From Bacillota bacterium (GTDB lineage Bacteria > Bacillota > Clostridia > Saccharofermentanales > Fastidiosipilaceae), in NCBI GenBank assembly GCA_023420715.1, contig JAEZVR010000113.1, forward strand, positions 1-9,855: 9,855 nt of DNA, read 5' to 3'. A model generated the notes under the pieces. That model made no database searches. It saw only the letters and a list, made by a program, of their open reading frames with translations, and had not been told where the DNA came from. The position numbers and the translations under genes were made by a program. Below are positions 1 through 7,086 of this stretch, piece after piece. Within the stretch, counting starts at the first letter, position 1. Every line of letters starts with the position of its first letter.

Positions 1-1903
1 TGTACCAGTGGGTCAAGGTTTCGGTTGTGTACTCGCCGACAGGCAGGTCGCCTTCCGGTTGTTGATTAATTTTTTTCCATGGATAAGCCGAGCAGATGTG
101 CTGACGCATCTTTTTACCTTCTGGTGTAAAAACGCAGTGCGCGAGATCAAGTAGGTCTTGTCCAGAATAACCATGGCGCAACATATAGTACAAAAAGAAG
201 TCGTGCAATTCATAAGGCCCTGTGGACACCTCAGTATGCTGCGCAATTTGCCCGTTTTGATCCGGTGGGAGTAGTTCTGGACTAATTGGGGTATCGATAA
301 TGCGCTGTAAAAGGTTGGCTATGGCGATATCTTCTGGCTGAGCTTGCTTTTCGTATGTCGCAGCAATGACCGAAATGACATGGCGCAGTAGCGTTTTGGG
401 AATACCGGCATTAATGCCATACATGCTCATTTGATCGCCATTGTATGTGCACCAGCCCAAAGCAAGCTCGCTGAGATCTCCAGTTCCGACGACAATACCG
501 CCCACTTGATTCGCAACATCCATTAAGATTTGTGTGCGCGCTCTTGCCTGTGCATTTTCGTAGGTGATGTCATGCTGATTGATGTCGTGGCCGATGTCAT
601 TAAAATGCTGGGTGACAACGTCTCGAATGGGTATTTCGCGAAGCGTCACACCGAGGGCTTTTATAAGGCCGACAGCACTTTGATAGGTATGATCTGTTGT
701 GCCAAAACCCGGCATCGTAATACCAATAATATCGGACAAAGGCCAATTGCGCAGACGATAGGCATGACAGGTTGCCATTAGAGCTAAGGTTGAATCTAAT
801 CCGCCAGAAATGCCGATAACCGTTTTGGTCGATTGGATGTGGGTCAGACGGCGGATGAGCGCTTGTGCCTGTATATTTAGGATTTCTAAACAATGACTGT
901 GCCGTTCTTCTGGTGCATCTGGAATAAAGGGATGCGGCGAAATGGGACGAAGCGCGAGCCAATGTTTGGGATCGATGTTGTGAGGATGAACGGTTTCAAT
1001 GGTTGACAAGATGGGAAGCTGTTCGAAGTTGACCATCTGAAAGCCTTGATTTTGCATACGGGCCTGGCGCAGGTATTGCAAATCGATGGGTGCAATACAT
1101 AGGGTTTCGCCAGACGAAAAAATGGGTTTTTCGGCAAGGAGGCGGCCATTTTCTGCGATCATTGCGTGCCCGCCAAAAACCAAGTCTGTTGAGGATTCAT
1201 CTGTGCCTGCGCCACTGTAGACATAGGCAGCATTGAGGCGGGCGCTTTGTTGTAAGACGAGTTGCCGACGATAAGCTGTTTTACCGATCAGTTCATTGCT
1301 CGCAGATAAATTGACGATAACCTCGCAGCCGGATAAGGCTAGTTGAGTGCTAACAGGTTGTGGTGCCCATAAATCTTCGCAAATTTCACAGCCGATCCAA
1401 TAGGTGGTGCCGTTGAGCTGATATTGGATTTTGCCCTGACCAAAGGGAACCGTTTGCCCTGCATAACAACACGAGCTGGGTTCATTTGTTGAACTTTGGT
1501 AGGGTGTAAACCAGCGTTTTTCGTAGAATTCACCGGTATTGGGCAAATAGGTTTTTGGGATAAAGGCACATAACCGACCGGCATGAATGGCTAAGGCACA
1601 ATTGTAGAGCGCCTGCTCATGGATGATCGGGAGCCCGACAAAAATGAGCAAATTTTCCCACTGCTCGGAGGCTTCAGCCAGTTTTTTTACGGCTTTTTCG
1701 GTTGCCTCATGTAGTGCTGGTTGAAAAAACAAATCGCCACAAGTATAGCCAGTTAAAGATAGTTCTGGAAAGACCAACACGCAGACGCCTTTTTGTGCGG
1801 CTTTCTGGGCTGTTTCAATCAGATCATTAACGGTTTCTAAGGGTTGAGCCAATTTGAGTGGCGGGGTGGCTGTGGCAACGGGCAATAAGTTTAAAGTCGA
1901 CAT
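1..1903 (-). CDS. nadE: Glutamine-dependent NAD+ synthetase (3' end cut by window edge)
   Basis: Cytosolic enzyme that makes NAD+ from nicotinic acid adenine dinucleotide, ATP and glutamine, the last step of NAD synthesis. Reading the minus strand from the ATG at 1903 gives an uninterrupted frame of 634 codons to the window edge. The N-terminal nitrilase-type glutaminase domain (about residues 1-270) shows the expected triad: Glu47 in FPELSLTGY, Lys117 in IPKTYLPN and Cys175 in GCEICEDLW. The C-terminal synthetase domain shows the ATP P-loop ISGGLDS (Ser366) and, further on, GTGDLSELALGWCTYNGD and YELHDFFLYY, all hallmarks of the two-domain NadE family. Compared with family members of about 640-680 residues, a few to some 50 C-terminal residues lie outside the window. 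The Shine-Dalgarno site is weak (GGAAC just upstream). The gene is divergent from the DeoR-family gene and has its own promoter candidate. The function call is very secure. Confidence 0.97.
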   Translation of the reverse strand, partial: MSTLNLLPVATATPPLKLAQPLETVNDLIETAQKAAQKGVCVLVFPELSLTGYTCGDLFFQPALHEATEKAVKKLAEASEQWENLLIFVGLPIIHEQALYNCALAIHAGRLCAFIPKTYLPNTGEFYEKRWFTPYQSSTNEPSSCCYAGQTVPFGQGKIQYQLNGTTYWIGCEICEDLWAPQPVSTQLALSGCEVIVNLSASNELIGKTAYRRQLVLQQSARLNAAYVYSGAGTDESSTDLVFGGHAMIAENGRLLAEKPIFSSGETLCIAPIDLQYLRQARMQNQGFQMVNFEQLPILSTIETVHPHNIDPKHWLALRPISPHPFIPDAPEERHSHCLEILNIQAQALIRRLTHIQSTKTVIGISGGLDSTLALMATCHAYRLRNWPLSDIIGITMPGFGTTDHTYQSAVGLIKALGVTLREIPIRDVVTQHFNDIGHDINQHDITYENAQARARTQILMDVANQVGGIVVGTGDLSELALGWCTYNGDQMSMYGINAGIPKTLLRHVISVIAATYEKQAQPEDIAIANLLQRIIDTPISPELLPPDQNGQIAQHTEVSTGPYELHDFFLYYMLRHGYSGQDLLDLAHCVFTPEGKKMRQHICSAYPWKKINQQPEGDLPVGEYTTETLTHWY

Positions 1904-1963
1904 GGAAGTTCCGTTCTAGGCCGTGAATGGCGCATCAAATCCGAGTGTTTCGATTTTCGTATC

Positions 1964-1993
1964 ATTATAATATTTTGATCGTTTTATGATCAA
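1964..1993 (-). promoter_or_regulatory. Candidate promoter of nadE
   Basis: On the minus strand the -35 box TTGATC (1993-1988; four of six consensus matches) is followed after 18 bases by a perfect -10 box TATAAT (1969-1964). A transcript would start near 1957 and have a leader of about 55 bases before the nadE ATG. This is a sequence match only; no start site was measured. Confidence 0.6.
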
Positions 1994-2005
1994 TTATGTT
2001 AAACT
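1975..2005 (+). promoter_or_regulatory. Candidate promoter of the DeoR-YitT pair
   Basis: The box TTGATC (1975-1980) is followed after 19 bases by TAAACT (2000-2005), which has a TGn extension directly upstream (TG at 1997-1998), so it reads as an extended -10. The spacer is longer than usual, so the -35 assignment is less sure than the -10. The leader to the regulator start would be about 50 bases. Confidence 0.4.
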
Positions 2006-2013
2006 ATCAAAAG
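1975..2013. promoter_or_regulatory. Inverted repeat TTGATC-N7-GATCAA plus a third related half-site; candidate operator
   Basis: Perfect 6-bp arms at 1975-1980 and 1988-1993 are separated by 7 bases. A further related copy, ATCAAAAG (2006-2013; reverse complement CTTTTGAT), lies just past the -10 of the plus-strand promoter. The arms coincide with the -35 boxes of the two divergent promoters. Binding here by the adjacent DeoR-family protein is an inference from position: DeoR-type regulators commonly bind repeated sites near their own genes. Confidence 0.4.
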
Positions 2014-2061
2014 ATTTAGTGGGTTTGAAATCAGCGCTTTGCTTGATGAAATGAGGGATTT

Positions 2062-2859
2062 ATGAAACATCGTCGGTTGAATGCAGTCGTTGATTATTTA
2101 AAAATTCACCATCAGGCGACAATTGAGGAGTTAGCTACTGCTTTTAACGTCAGTGAGATTACGGTTCGGCGCGATCTGAAGCTATTAGATGAACAAGGTG
2201 TGATCAATAAAGTTTATGGTGGCGCCGTTTATAATTTCGATCGCATTCATCAGAAATTGGAAATTCCCATCTCGAAGCGTCAAGCAGAAAATATTTTGGC
2301 AAAGCAGACCATCGGTGAGTTGGCGGCTGGATTGGTTGAAGAAGGCGATACCATATTTATTGATACCGGTTCGACCGTCTATCGAATGAATCCTTATTTA
2401 CAGGGGATTAAGGATTTAACCATTGTCACCAATTGTTTGGATGCACTCTTGGCAGGATCTACCCTAAAAGGTGTTCGGCTGTTGACGGTTGGTGGCATTT
2501 TTCAGGCGGATACGCATTCCTTTGCAGGCAGTTATAGTGAATATTCGCTGGATCGATATAGCTTCAACAAGGCCTTTATTGCGGCTGTTTCTGTTTCGCC
2601 AGAACGCGGGGTTTCCAATAACAATATCTATGACACTGCCATTAAGCGTACTGCGATTAAAAATAGTCAAAAATCCTATTTGGTTGTGGACAGCAGTAAA
2701 TTCTTTTTGGATGCGTTTAATAATTTTGCTGCATTGACAGAATTTTCTGGCATCGTCACCGATAGTTTGCCAAATCAACAATTGGCAGACTATTGCCAAG
2801 AACATCAAATCGATTTGCGGTACAAAGTAGAAGAGGAAGAAACACATGACGGCATCTAA
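2062..2859 (+). CDS. DeoR-family transcriptional regulator
   Basis: DNA-binding regulator of 265 residues, the usual size for the DeoR/GlpR family. Residues about 3-57 form the winged helix-turn-helix, with the family signature TVRRDLKLLDEQG (34-46) followed by KVYGGAV in the wing. The C-terminal effector domain, which in this family senses phosphorylated sugars or related metabolites, is present: DTGST (101-105) fits the phosphate-binding loop, TNCLDAL (123-129) the TNS-like motif, and GG (144-145), FAG (154-156) and VVDSSKF (208-214) the later conserved positions. The start has a GAGGGA Shine-Dalgarno site at 2053-2058. The last 14 bases overlap the start of the YitT gene, so the two are very likely cotranscribed and translationally coupled. 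The effector is unknown; no sugar or nucleoside catabolic gene is adjacent, unlike the usual setting for this family. Confidence 0.93.
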   Translation: MKHRRLNAVVDYLKIHHQATIEELATAFNVSEITVRRDLKLLDEQGVINKVYGGAVYNFDRIHQKLEIPISKRQAENILAKQTIGELAAGLVEEGDTIFIDTGSTVYRMNPYLQGIKDLTIVTNCLDALLAGSTLKGVRLLTVGGIFQADTHSFAGSYSEYSLDRYSFNKAFIAAVSVSPERGVSNNNIYDTAIKRTAIKNSQKSYLVVDSSKFFLDAFNNFAALTEFSGIVTDSLPNQQLADYCQEHQIDLRYKVEEEETHDGI

Positions 2860-3745
2860 GTCTATTTCCCTTTTTGAACGGCGGGGATCTGCCATTATCC
2901 GAGATTTTTTGATTTGTATCTTTGGGGCGATACTCTATGCCTTTATGATGAATGAGTTTCTCATGCCCTTTAAGTTCATCAGTGGTTCTGTGACGGGTAT
3001 TGCACAGTTGCTGGCTTTTGTTTCGGGCAGTTTGGTCCCTGCTCACATCCAGCCTAATTTGACAGGTATCTATTTGTTGCTGCTCAATATCCCTTTATTT
3101 ATTTTGGCGACTAAATTATCGAATCGCTTATTTATTTACAAAACCATTGTGACGGTTATTTTTCAAACGCTGGCTTTTTCGATTATACCGGTGCCCAACA
3201 CACCTCCGGTTCAAGATCCGTTGACCGCTTGTGCATTAGTTGGCATTATTGGCGGTATCGGTATTGGCCTGACGCTTAAAAGCGGCGGCTGTACAGGCGG
3301 TTTAGATATTTTAGGTTTGTATTTAGCCACGAAAAGAGGGAATTTTAGCGTCGGCCGGATTTATATTGTCGTCAGCATTTTAATTTATGCGGCTACCTTT
3401 ATTCGATTCGATTTGGAAACGACGATTTATTCCATTATCTATACCTTTATCTCATCATTTGTCATGGATAAGGTGCATTTTCAAAACATCAAGGTCGTGG
3501 CATGGATTATTACAGATCATGAAGAAATTCAGGATTTCATTATTCATCAGCTCAATCGGACCGCAACCAAATGGGTTGGCCAGGGCATCTATTCTGGTTC
3601 GCAGAAAAATATCTATATGACGACGGTTTCAAAATTTGATGTCATGCGTTTAAAGCGTCAGATTCAAAGATATGATCCCAACGCCTTTGTCATTATTTCA
3701 GATAGTGCCGATGTGGTTGGTAAGTTCCAGATGAGAATTGATTAA
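2846..3745 (+). CDS. YitT-family integral membrane protein (DUF161/DUF2179)
   Basis: Membrane protein of 299 residues with the YitT-family architecture: an N-terminal block of about six hydrophobic segments (roughly residues 17-38, 45-65, 72-90, 96-116, 128-160 and 172-212), then a soluble domain of about 80 residues (about 217-299) matching the DUF2179 position. The glycine-rich SGGCTGGLDI (146-155) corresponds to the conserved SGG-TGG-D motif of the family; the Cys at 149 lies within it. The basic segment after helix 1, the FISGSVTGIAQL stretch and the final ISDSADVVGKF are also typical. The biochemical function of the family is unsettled, so no substrate is offered. The start is supported by an AGAGGA site at 2832-2837. 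Translation begins inside the end of the upstream regulator gene, and a strong hairpin terminator follows 27 bases after the stop. Confidence 0.93.
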   Translation: MTASKSISLFERRGSAIIRDFLICIFGAILYAFMMNEFLMPFKFISGSVTGIAQLLAFVSGSLVPAHIQPNLTGIYLLLLNIPLFILATKLSNRLFIYKTIVTVIFQTLAFSIIPVPNTPPVQDPLTACALVGIIGGIGIGLTLKSGGCTGGLDILGLYLATKRGNFSVGRIYIVVSILIYAATFIRFDLETTIYSIIYTFISSFVMDKVHFQNIKVVAWIITDHEEIQDFIIHQLNRTATKWVGQGIYSGSQKNIYMTTVSKFDVMRLKRQIQRYDPNAFVIISDSADVVGKFQMRID

Positions 3746-3772
3746 ATTTTTGATTTAGGCTGTAAATTGATC

Positions 3773-3806
3773 AAGAATCACGCGACAAACGGCGTGATTC
3801 TTTTTT
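3773..3806 (+). terminator. Rho-independent terminator after the YitT gene, possibly bidirectional
   Basis: Perfect 11-bp arms (3773-3783 and 3792-3802), an 8-base loop, and a run of six T at 3801-3806, two of which are paired. It stands between convergent genes: the YitT gene ends at 3745 and the acetyltransferase stop is at 3819-3821. In the reverse direction the hairpin is not followed by a clean T-run, so it should work best for the plus strand. Confidence 0.85.
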
Positions 3807-3818
3807 GATTAAGCACGA

Positions 3819-4367
3819 TTACCGATTTGTGCGGCGCAAGTGATAGAGGACGACATCGCAAAGGCCATGGTTGGTCTGTACGGCATTGAGCAATATTCCT
3901 TCCGGGCGCATCCCTACTTTTTGCATGACGGCACCGGAATGTGGATTGTCCGTAACATGTCTAGCGCAAATTTGGCAAAAGCCAACCTGATCAAAGAGAA
4001 AGTCTACCACGGTTTTACAGGCCTCTGTTGCATAGCCTTGGTGCCACCATGGCGTGCCGATACAATAGCCGATTTCGGCAGATTGGAGGCGTTCGTCTTG
4101 ACGGACCACGCTGATGCTCCCAATGGGTGTACGGAGATTTTTTTCTTCGATTAGCCAATTGTAGACATGGGGCTGATCATATTGCTTAATCCAATCGGAG
4201 AGAAGGCTTTGGGTTACCTCTATGCCGGCGTGCGGGGGCCAGGTTAAGTGGTGTGTAACCTTTGGATCGCTTGCCCAATTCTGATACATCGCTCCTGCAT
4301 CTGAGTCGGTGAATTGGCGCAAAATTAATCGAGTGCTTTCCAGTTTTTGTGTGCCGATGTGGTTCAT
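3819..4367 (-). CDS. GNAT-family N-acetyltransferase, RimJ/RimL type
   Basis: Cytosolic acetyl-CoA-dependent acetyltransferase of 182 residues, full length for the Acetyltransf_3 (RimJ/RimL-like) group. The N-terminus STRLILRQFTDSDAGAMY (11-28) is the usual opening of this group. The acetyl-CoA pyrophosphate-binding segment is seen as EIGYCIGTPWWHQGYATEA (98-116), with the Q-x-x-G-x-A/G loop represented by HQGYAT (109-114). NPHSGAVMQKVGM (141-153) is the conserved motif B region. The acceptor cannot be told from sequence: the group includes ribosomal-protein acetylases and small-molecule or antibiotic acetylases. A strong GGAGG site (4377-4381) lies 9 bases before the ATG. The gene starts 19 bases after the MATE gene stop, so the two probably share a transcript. 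Confidence 0.92.
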   Translation of the reverse strand: MNHIGTQKLESTRLILRQFTDSDAGAMYQNWASDPKVTHHLTWPPHAGIEVTQSLLSDWIKQYDQPHVYNWLIEEKNLRTPIGSISVVRQDERLQSAEIGYCIGTPWWHQGYATEACKTVVDFLFDQVGFCQICARHVTDNPHSGAVMQKVGMRPEGILLNAVQTNHGLCDVVLYHLRRTNR

Positions 4368-4386
4368 AAAAGGGTACCTCCGGGTA

Positions 4387-5811
4387 TTAACTGTAAATGA
4401 GTTCGGGCTGTTTGGCTTTCTGGCGCTCTAAGTTTTTCATATGTTTAATTTCATAGAGTGACAAAATGATGGATAAGACCCCTGCGGCGGCATCGGCGAT
4501 GGGCTGGGCAAAGAGTAGACCTTCTAGGCCAAGGAAAGCACTAAGAGCAATGGCGAGGGGGATGAATAAAATGATTTGTCTGGACAAAGAAATCAGCACG
4601 GCTTTTTGGGCTTTTCCGATGGAAGCAAAGAAATTCATCATAATGGGCTGTAAGCCGTTGATAAAGTAGCAGATGAGGAAAATTCGGAAGAATTTGACGG
4701 CGAAATCGAAATATTCGGGTGATCCGTCTCCAAATAGTTGAATAATTTGCAAAGGGAAAATTTGGAAAATCAACGTGGCAAGGGTGGAACAGGTCAAAGA
4801 TGTCACCGAGGCTAAAATGAGACCTTTTTGGACTCGATCATATTTTTGTGCCCCGTAATTGTAGCTCACAATGGGTTGTAGACCCTGAGAGACGCCAATA
4901 CAAATGGAGAAGAAAATCATGCTGATTTTGATGATAATGCCTATCGCCGCCAAGGGGGCTTCAACCCCATAGCTCGATTGGGGTCCATAGAACAGAATGA
5001 TATTGTTGATGGTGATTTGCACAAATAGAATGGCCACTTGATTAAAAAATGAACCAATGCCGAGTTTGCTGATGGTCCACATGGCATGAGGGCGAATGGC
5101 AAAATCCGCCTTTTTTAGGCGCAGTGTACGGAAACGTTTAAAATGGGCCAATAACATAATGGCTGTGATCAATTGTCCGAGAATGGTTGCCCAAGCCGCA
5201 CCGGCCATTCCCAAATTAAAACCAAAAATGAGAATCGGATCAAAGACAATATTGAAGATACAACCCGCGATAATACTAATCATCGAGTAGGTGGGCGCCC
5301 CATCAGCGCGCACTAAATTTGTGGCGGCAACACCAATGATTAAAAATGGAAAACCAAAGGACGTAATATGGGTATAGGTAATGGCATGCGCCATAATACG
5401 ATCTGTTCCCCCAAAGAGTCTCAGCAGTGGTTCCATAAAAATCTGTGTCACCAAAAAGAGTATAAGTCCCAGACCGATCATCATAACCAAGCCGTTGCCC
5501 ACATATTGGGCGGCTTTTTCGGGTTCTTTTTTACCCATGCAGAGATTAAAGTTTGCAGCTGAGCCAATGCCGCACAGCAAGCCAAGGGCGGTACAAATGG
5601 TGACAAGCGGAAAGGCGACATTTGTGGCGGCATTGCCGTCCATGCCAACGCTGTGACCAATAAAAACTTGATCAACAATGTTGTACAAAGCGCTGATGAG
5701 CAAGGCAAAAATACTCGGGATCGCAAAAGATTTGAGCAATTTGGGTACGGGTGAGCGGCCGAGATCTTGACGCATGGGTGCGTTTTTTTGGATGGATTGG
5801 GCAGCTGTCAT
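4387..5811 (-). CDS. MATE-family efflux transporter
   Basis: Integral membrane antiporter of 474 residues, of the size and 12-helix layout of the multidrug and toxin extrusion family (MepA/NorM-like), which exports cationic compounds using an Na+ or H+ gradient. Two repeated MatE halves are visible, about residues 25-190 and 250-415. Family signatures include PSIFALLISALYNIVDQVFIG (about 32-52), the RADGAPTYSM segment (168-177) after helix 5, and SQGLQPIVSYNYGA in the second half. The start has a good AAGGAG site (5818-5823) 6 bases upstream; an in-frame ATG at codon 13 lacks comparable support. The acetyltransferase gene follows in the same direction. The substrate cannot be inferred. The gene is divergent from the ABC importer operon. 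Confidence 0.95.
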   Translation of the reverse strand: MTAAQSIQKNAPMRQDLGRSPVPKLLKSFAIPSIFALLISALYNIVDQVFIGHSVGMDGNAATNVAFPLVTICTALGLLCGIGSAANFNLCMGKKEPEKAAQYVGNGLVMMIGLGLILFLVTQIFMEPLLRLFGGTDRIMAHAITYTHITSFGFPFLIIGVAATNLVRADGAPTYSMISIIAGCIFNIVFDPILIFGFNLGMAGAAWATILGQLITAIMLLAHFKRFRTLRLKKADFAIRPHAMWTISKLGIGSFFNQVAILFVQITINNIILFYGPQSSYGVEAPLAAIGIIIKISMIFFSICIGVSQGLQPIVSYNYGAQKYDRVQKGLILASVTSLTCSTLATLIFQIFPLQIIQLFGDGSPEYFDFAVKFFRIFLICYFINGLQPIMMNFFASIGKAQKAVLISLSRQIILFIPLAIALSAFLGLEGLLFAQPIADAAAGVLSIILSLYEIKHMKNLERQKAKQPELIYS

Positions 5812-5920
5812 AAAAGACTCCTTAGGTCATAACTAAAATAAAGCAGCGCACGAAAATATGCAGTTAACAGGCGCTAACGCTTGTGGGACAGGTTCTTCAA
5901 TGAAATGGAGAATAAAAATT

Positions 5921-5948
5921 ATTCTAGCATAATTCAGAATGTCGTTAA
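5921..5948 (-). promoter_or_regulatory. Candidate promoter of the MATE-acetyltransferase pair
   Basis: On the minus strand, TTAACG (5948-5943) is followed after 16 bases by TAGAAT (5926-5921), preceded by a TGn extended -10 element. The transcript would carry a leader of about 100 bases. Arms ATTCT (5921-5925) and AGAAT (5936-5940) form a short inverted repeat over the -10 and spacer and could be a repressor site, but they are too short to be sure. Confidence 0.45.
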
Positions 5949-6032
5949 TATTGGAAAGTGTACGAAAATCAAGAACCGTGGGTGCGCGATGTTTTGTGCA
6001 AAAGAAGCAGATACGATTCTAGTGGTATGCAC

Positions 6033-6061
6033 TTGCTAACACGAGCGAAGTTATATATACT
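6033..6061 (+). promoter_or_regulatory. Candidate sigma-A-type promoter of the ABC importer operon
   Basis: The -35 box TTGCTA (6033-6038; four of six matches) and -10 box TATACT (6056-6061; five of six) are separated by exactly 17 bases. A start near 6068 would give a leader of about 38 bases to the GTG at 6106. A tiny inverted repeat AGTG-N5-CACT (6021-6033) touches the -35. I saw no clear NikR-like operator (GTATGA with a spaced TCATAC). Confidence 0.6.
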
Positions 6062-6090
6062 ATTCAAAATTTGGGAATTATTTGCAAAAA

Positions 6091-6097
6091 AAGGAAG
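6091..6097 (+). promoter_or_regulatory. Ribosome binding site that sets the first permease start at GTG 6106
   Basis: AAGGAAG lies 8 bases before an in-frame GTG at 6106. The longer alternative, TTG at 6082, has no comparable site upstream and would place this site inside the coding region. Confidence 0.7.
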
Positions 6098-6105
6098 TTT
6101 GGCCA

Positions 6106-7086
6106 GTGGTTCAATTACGTGTCTCATCTGTCAGATCTGGCTTTGTTGCAGACATCGCTCGTCGCTTTATCCAAATTATGATTGTTTTATTCGGTGTGAG
6201 TTTTGTCACGTTTTTGCTGACTTATCTTGCACCGGGCGATCCGGCACAAGCGATGTATGAAGCGAGCGGCATTATCCCGACAACAGCCATGCTGGAGCGC
6301 AGTCGTGCCTTGATGGGTTTGGATCAGCCTTTTGTGGTTCAATACCTTTTGTGGTTGAAAAAAGCAGTTGTCGGCGATTTGGGTATTTCTTTTTCGCAAA
6401 AAGATTTTGTATTCAATCTGTTGGTCATGCGCTTAGGACCCACCATCAAACTCTCTTTTTTGGCCTTAGGTTTTATGCTGGTCGTTTCCTTGCCGCTTGG
6501 TATTTTATCGGCAATTAAGCAAAACCGATGGCTTGATCGGTTGATTCAATGTTTTAATTTCGTTAGCGTGTCGATGCCAGGCTTTTGGTTCGGTTTAATG
6601 CTCATGTATGTGTTTGCCATACGCTTAGGCTGGATCAGTGTCTTGGGCAAGGGCACCGGACTGGATCGAATGATTTTGCCAGCCATCACGCTTGCTTTTG
6701 GTATGGTCGGTAAATATACGCGTCAAATCCGCACCGCTTTTTTGGAAGAGTGGCATAAAGAATATGTGATTGGTGCACGGGCAAGAGGATTATCTGAATG
6801 GCGCATTATTTTTTGTCACATCTTGCCCAACGCGCTGTTGCCCTTGCTGACGATTCTCGGTCTTTCTTTGGGTTCTTTGCTGGGGGGGACGGCTGTTGTA
6901 GAAGTGATCTATGCTTATCCCGGTTTGGGGAGCTTGGCTGTTACTGCTGTTAAAAATCGGGATTATCCACTGATTCAGGGCGTGGTGCTTTGGATTGCAT
7001 TGGTCTATATGCTGATCAATTTTATGGTGGATGTGTCCTATCGATTAGTTGATCCAAGTCTACGAAAGTCAGGAAAACATCTATGA
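6106..7086 (+). CDS. ABC transporter permease, DppB/NikB-like
   Basis: First inner-membrane subunit of a peptide/nickel-type ABC importer, 326 residues from the GTG chosen here (334 if TTG at 6082 is used). The sequence shows helix 1 at about residues 18-40, then the APGDPA motif typical of this subunit and an external loop with MGLDQPFVVQYLLWL. Next come a cluster of helices and the EAA coupling loop (about 219-242, with GARARGLS and HILPN), which docks on the ATPases. The end DVSYRLVDPSLR matches the DppB/OppB/NikB family closely. Length is normal. Its TGA overlaps the ATG of the next permease as ATGA, indicating translational coupling. Codons in a run of seven G (6882-6888) encode the conserved LGG. 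Family assignment is secure; the transported substrate is not. Confidence 0.95.
   Translation: MVQLRVSSVRSGFVADIARRFIQIMIVLFGVSFVTFLLTYLAPGDPAQAMYEASGIIPTTAMLERSRALMGLDQPFVVQYLLWLKKAVVGDLGISFSQKDFVFNLLVMRLGPTIKLSFLALGFMLVVSLPLGILSAIKQNRWLDRLIQCFNFVSVSMPGFWFGLMLMYVFAIRLGWISVLGKGTGLDRMILPAITLAFGMVGKYTRQIRTAFLEEWHKEYVIGARARGLSEWRIIFCHILPNALLPLLTILGLSLGSLLGGTAVVEVIYAYPGLGSLAVTAVKNRDYPLIQGVVLWIALVYMLINFMVDVSYRLVDPSLRKSGKHL

Noticed and set aside
13..1584. Several open frames of 77-120 codons on both strands across 13-1584
   Set aside because: They lie in other frames of the well-supported nadE gene, show no recognisable domains, and lack ribosome binding sites.
3767..3774. Palindrome TTGATCAA, resembling the arms near the nadE/DeoR promoters, just before the YitT terminator
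   Set aside because: It is only eight bases, lies after the gene, and overlaps the terminator stem; chance occurrence is likely.
6021..6033. AGTG-N5-CACT inverted repeat upstream of the ABC operon promoter as a metal-regulator operator
   Set aside because: Four-base arms are too short, and the sequence does not match the known NikR or Fur patterns.
6082..6105. TTG at 6082 as the start of the first permease
   Set aside because: The AAGGAAG site at 6091-6097 is spaced for GTG 6106, and the family N-terminus does not need the extra eight residues. It remains a possible alternative.
5958..6260. A 100-codon plus-strand frame overlapping the start of the first permease gene
   Set aside because: It has a GTG start without a convincing ribosome site, covers the promoter, and its second half is an out-of-frame copy of the permease coding sequence.
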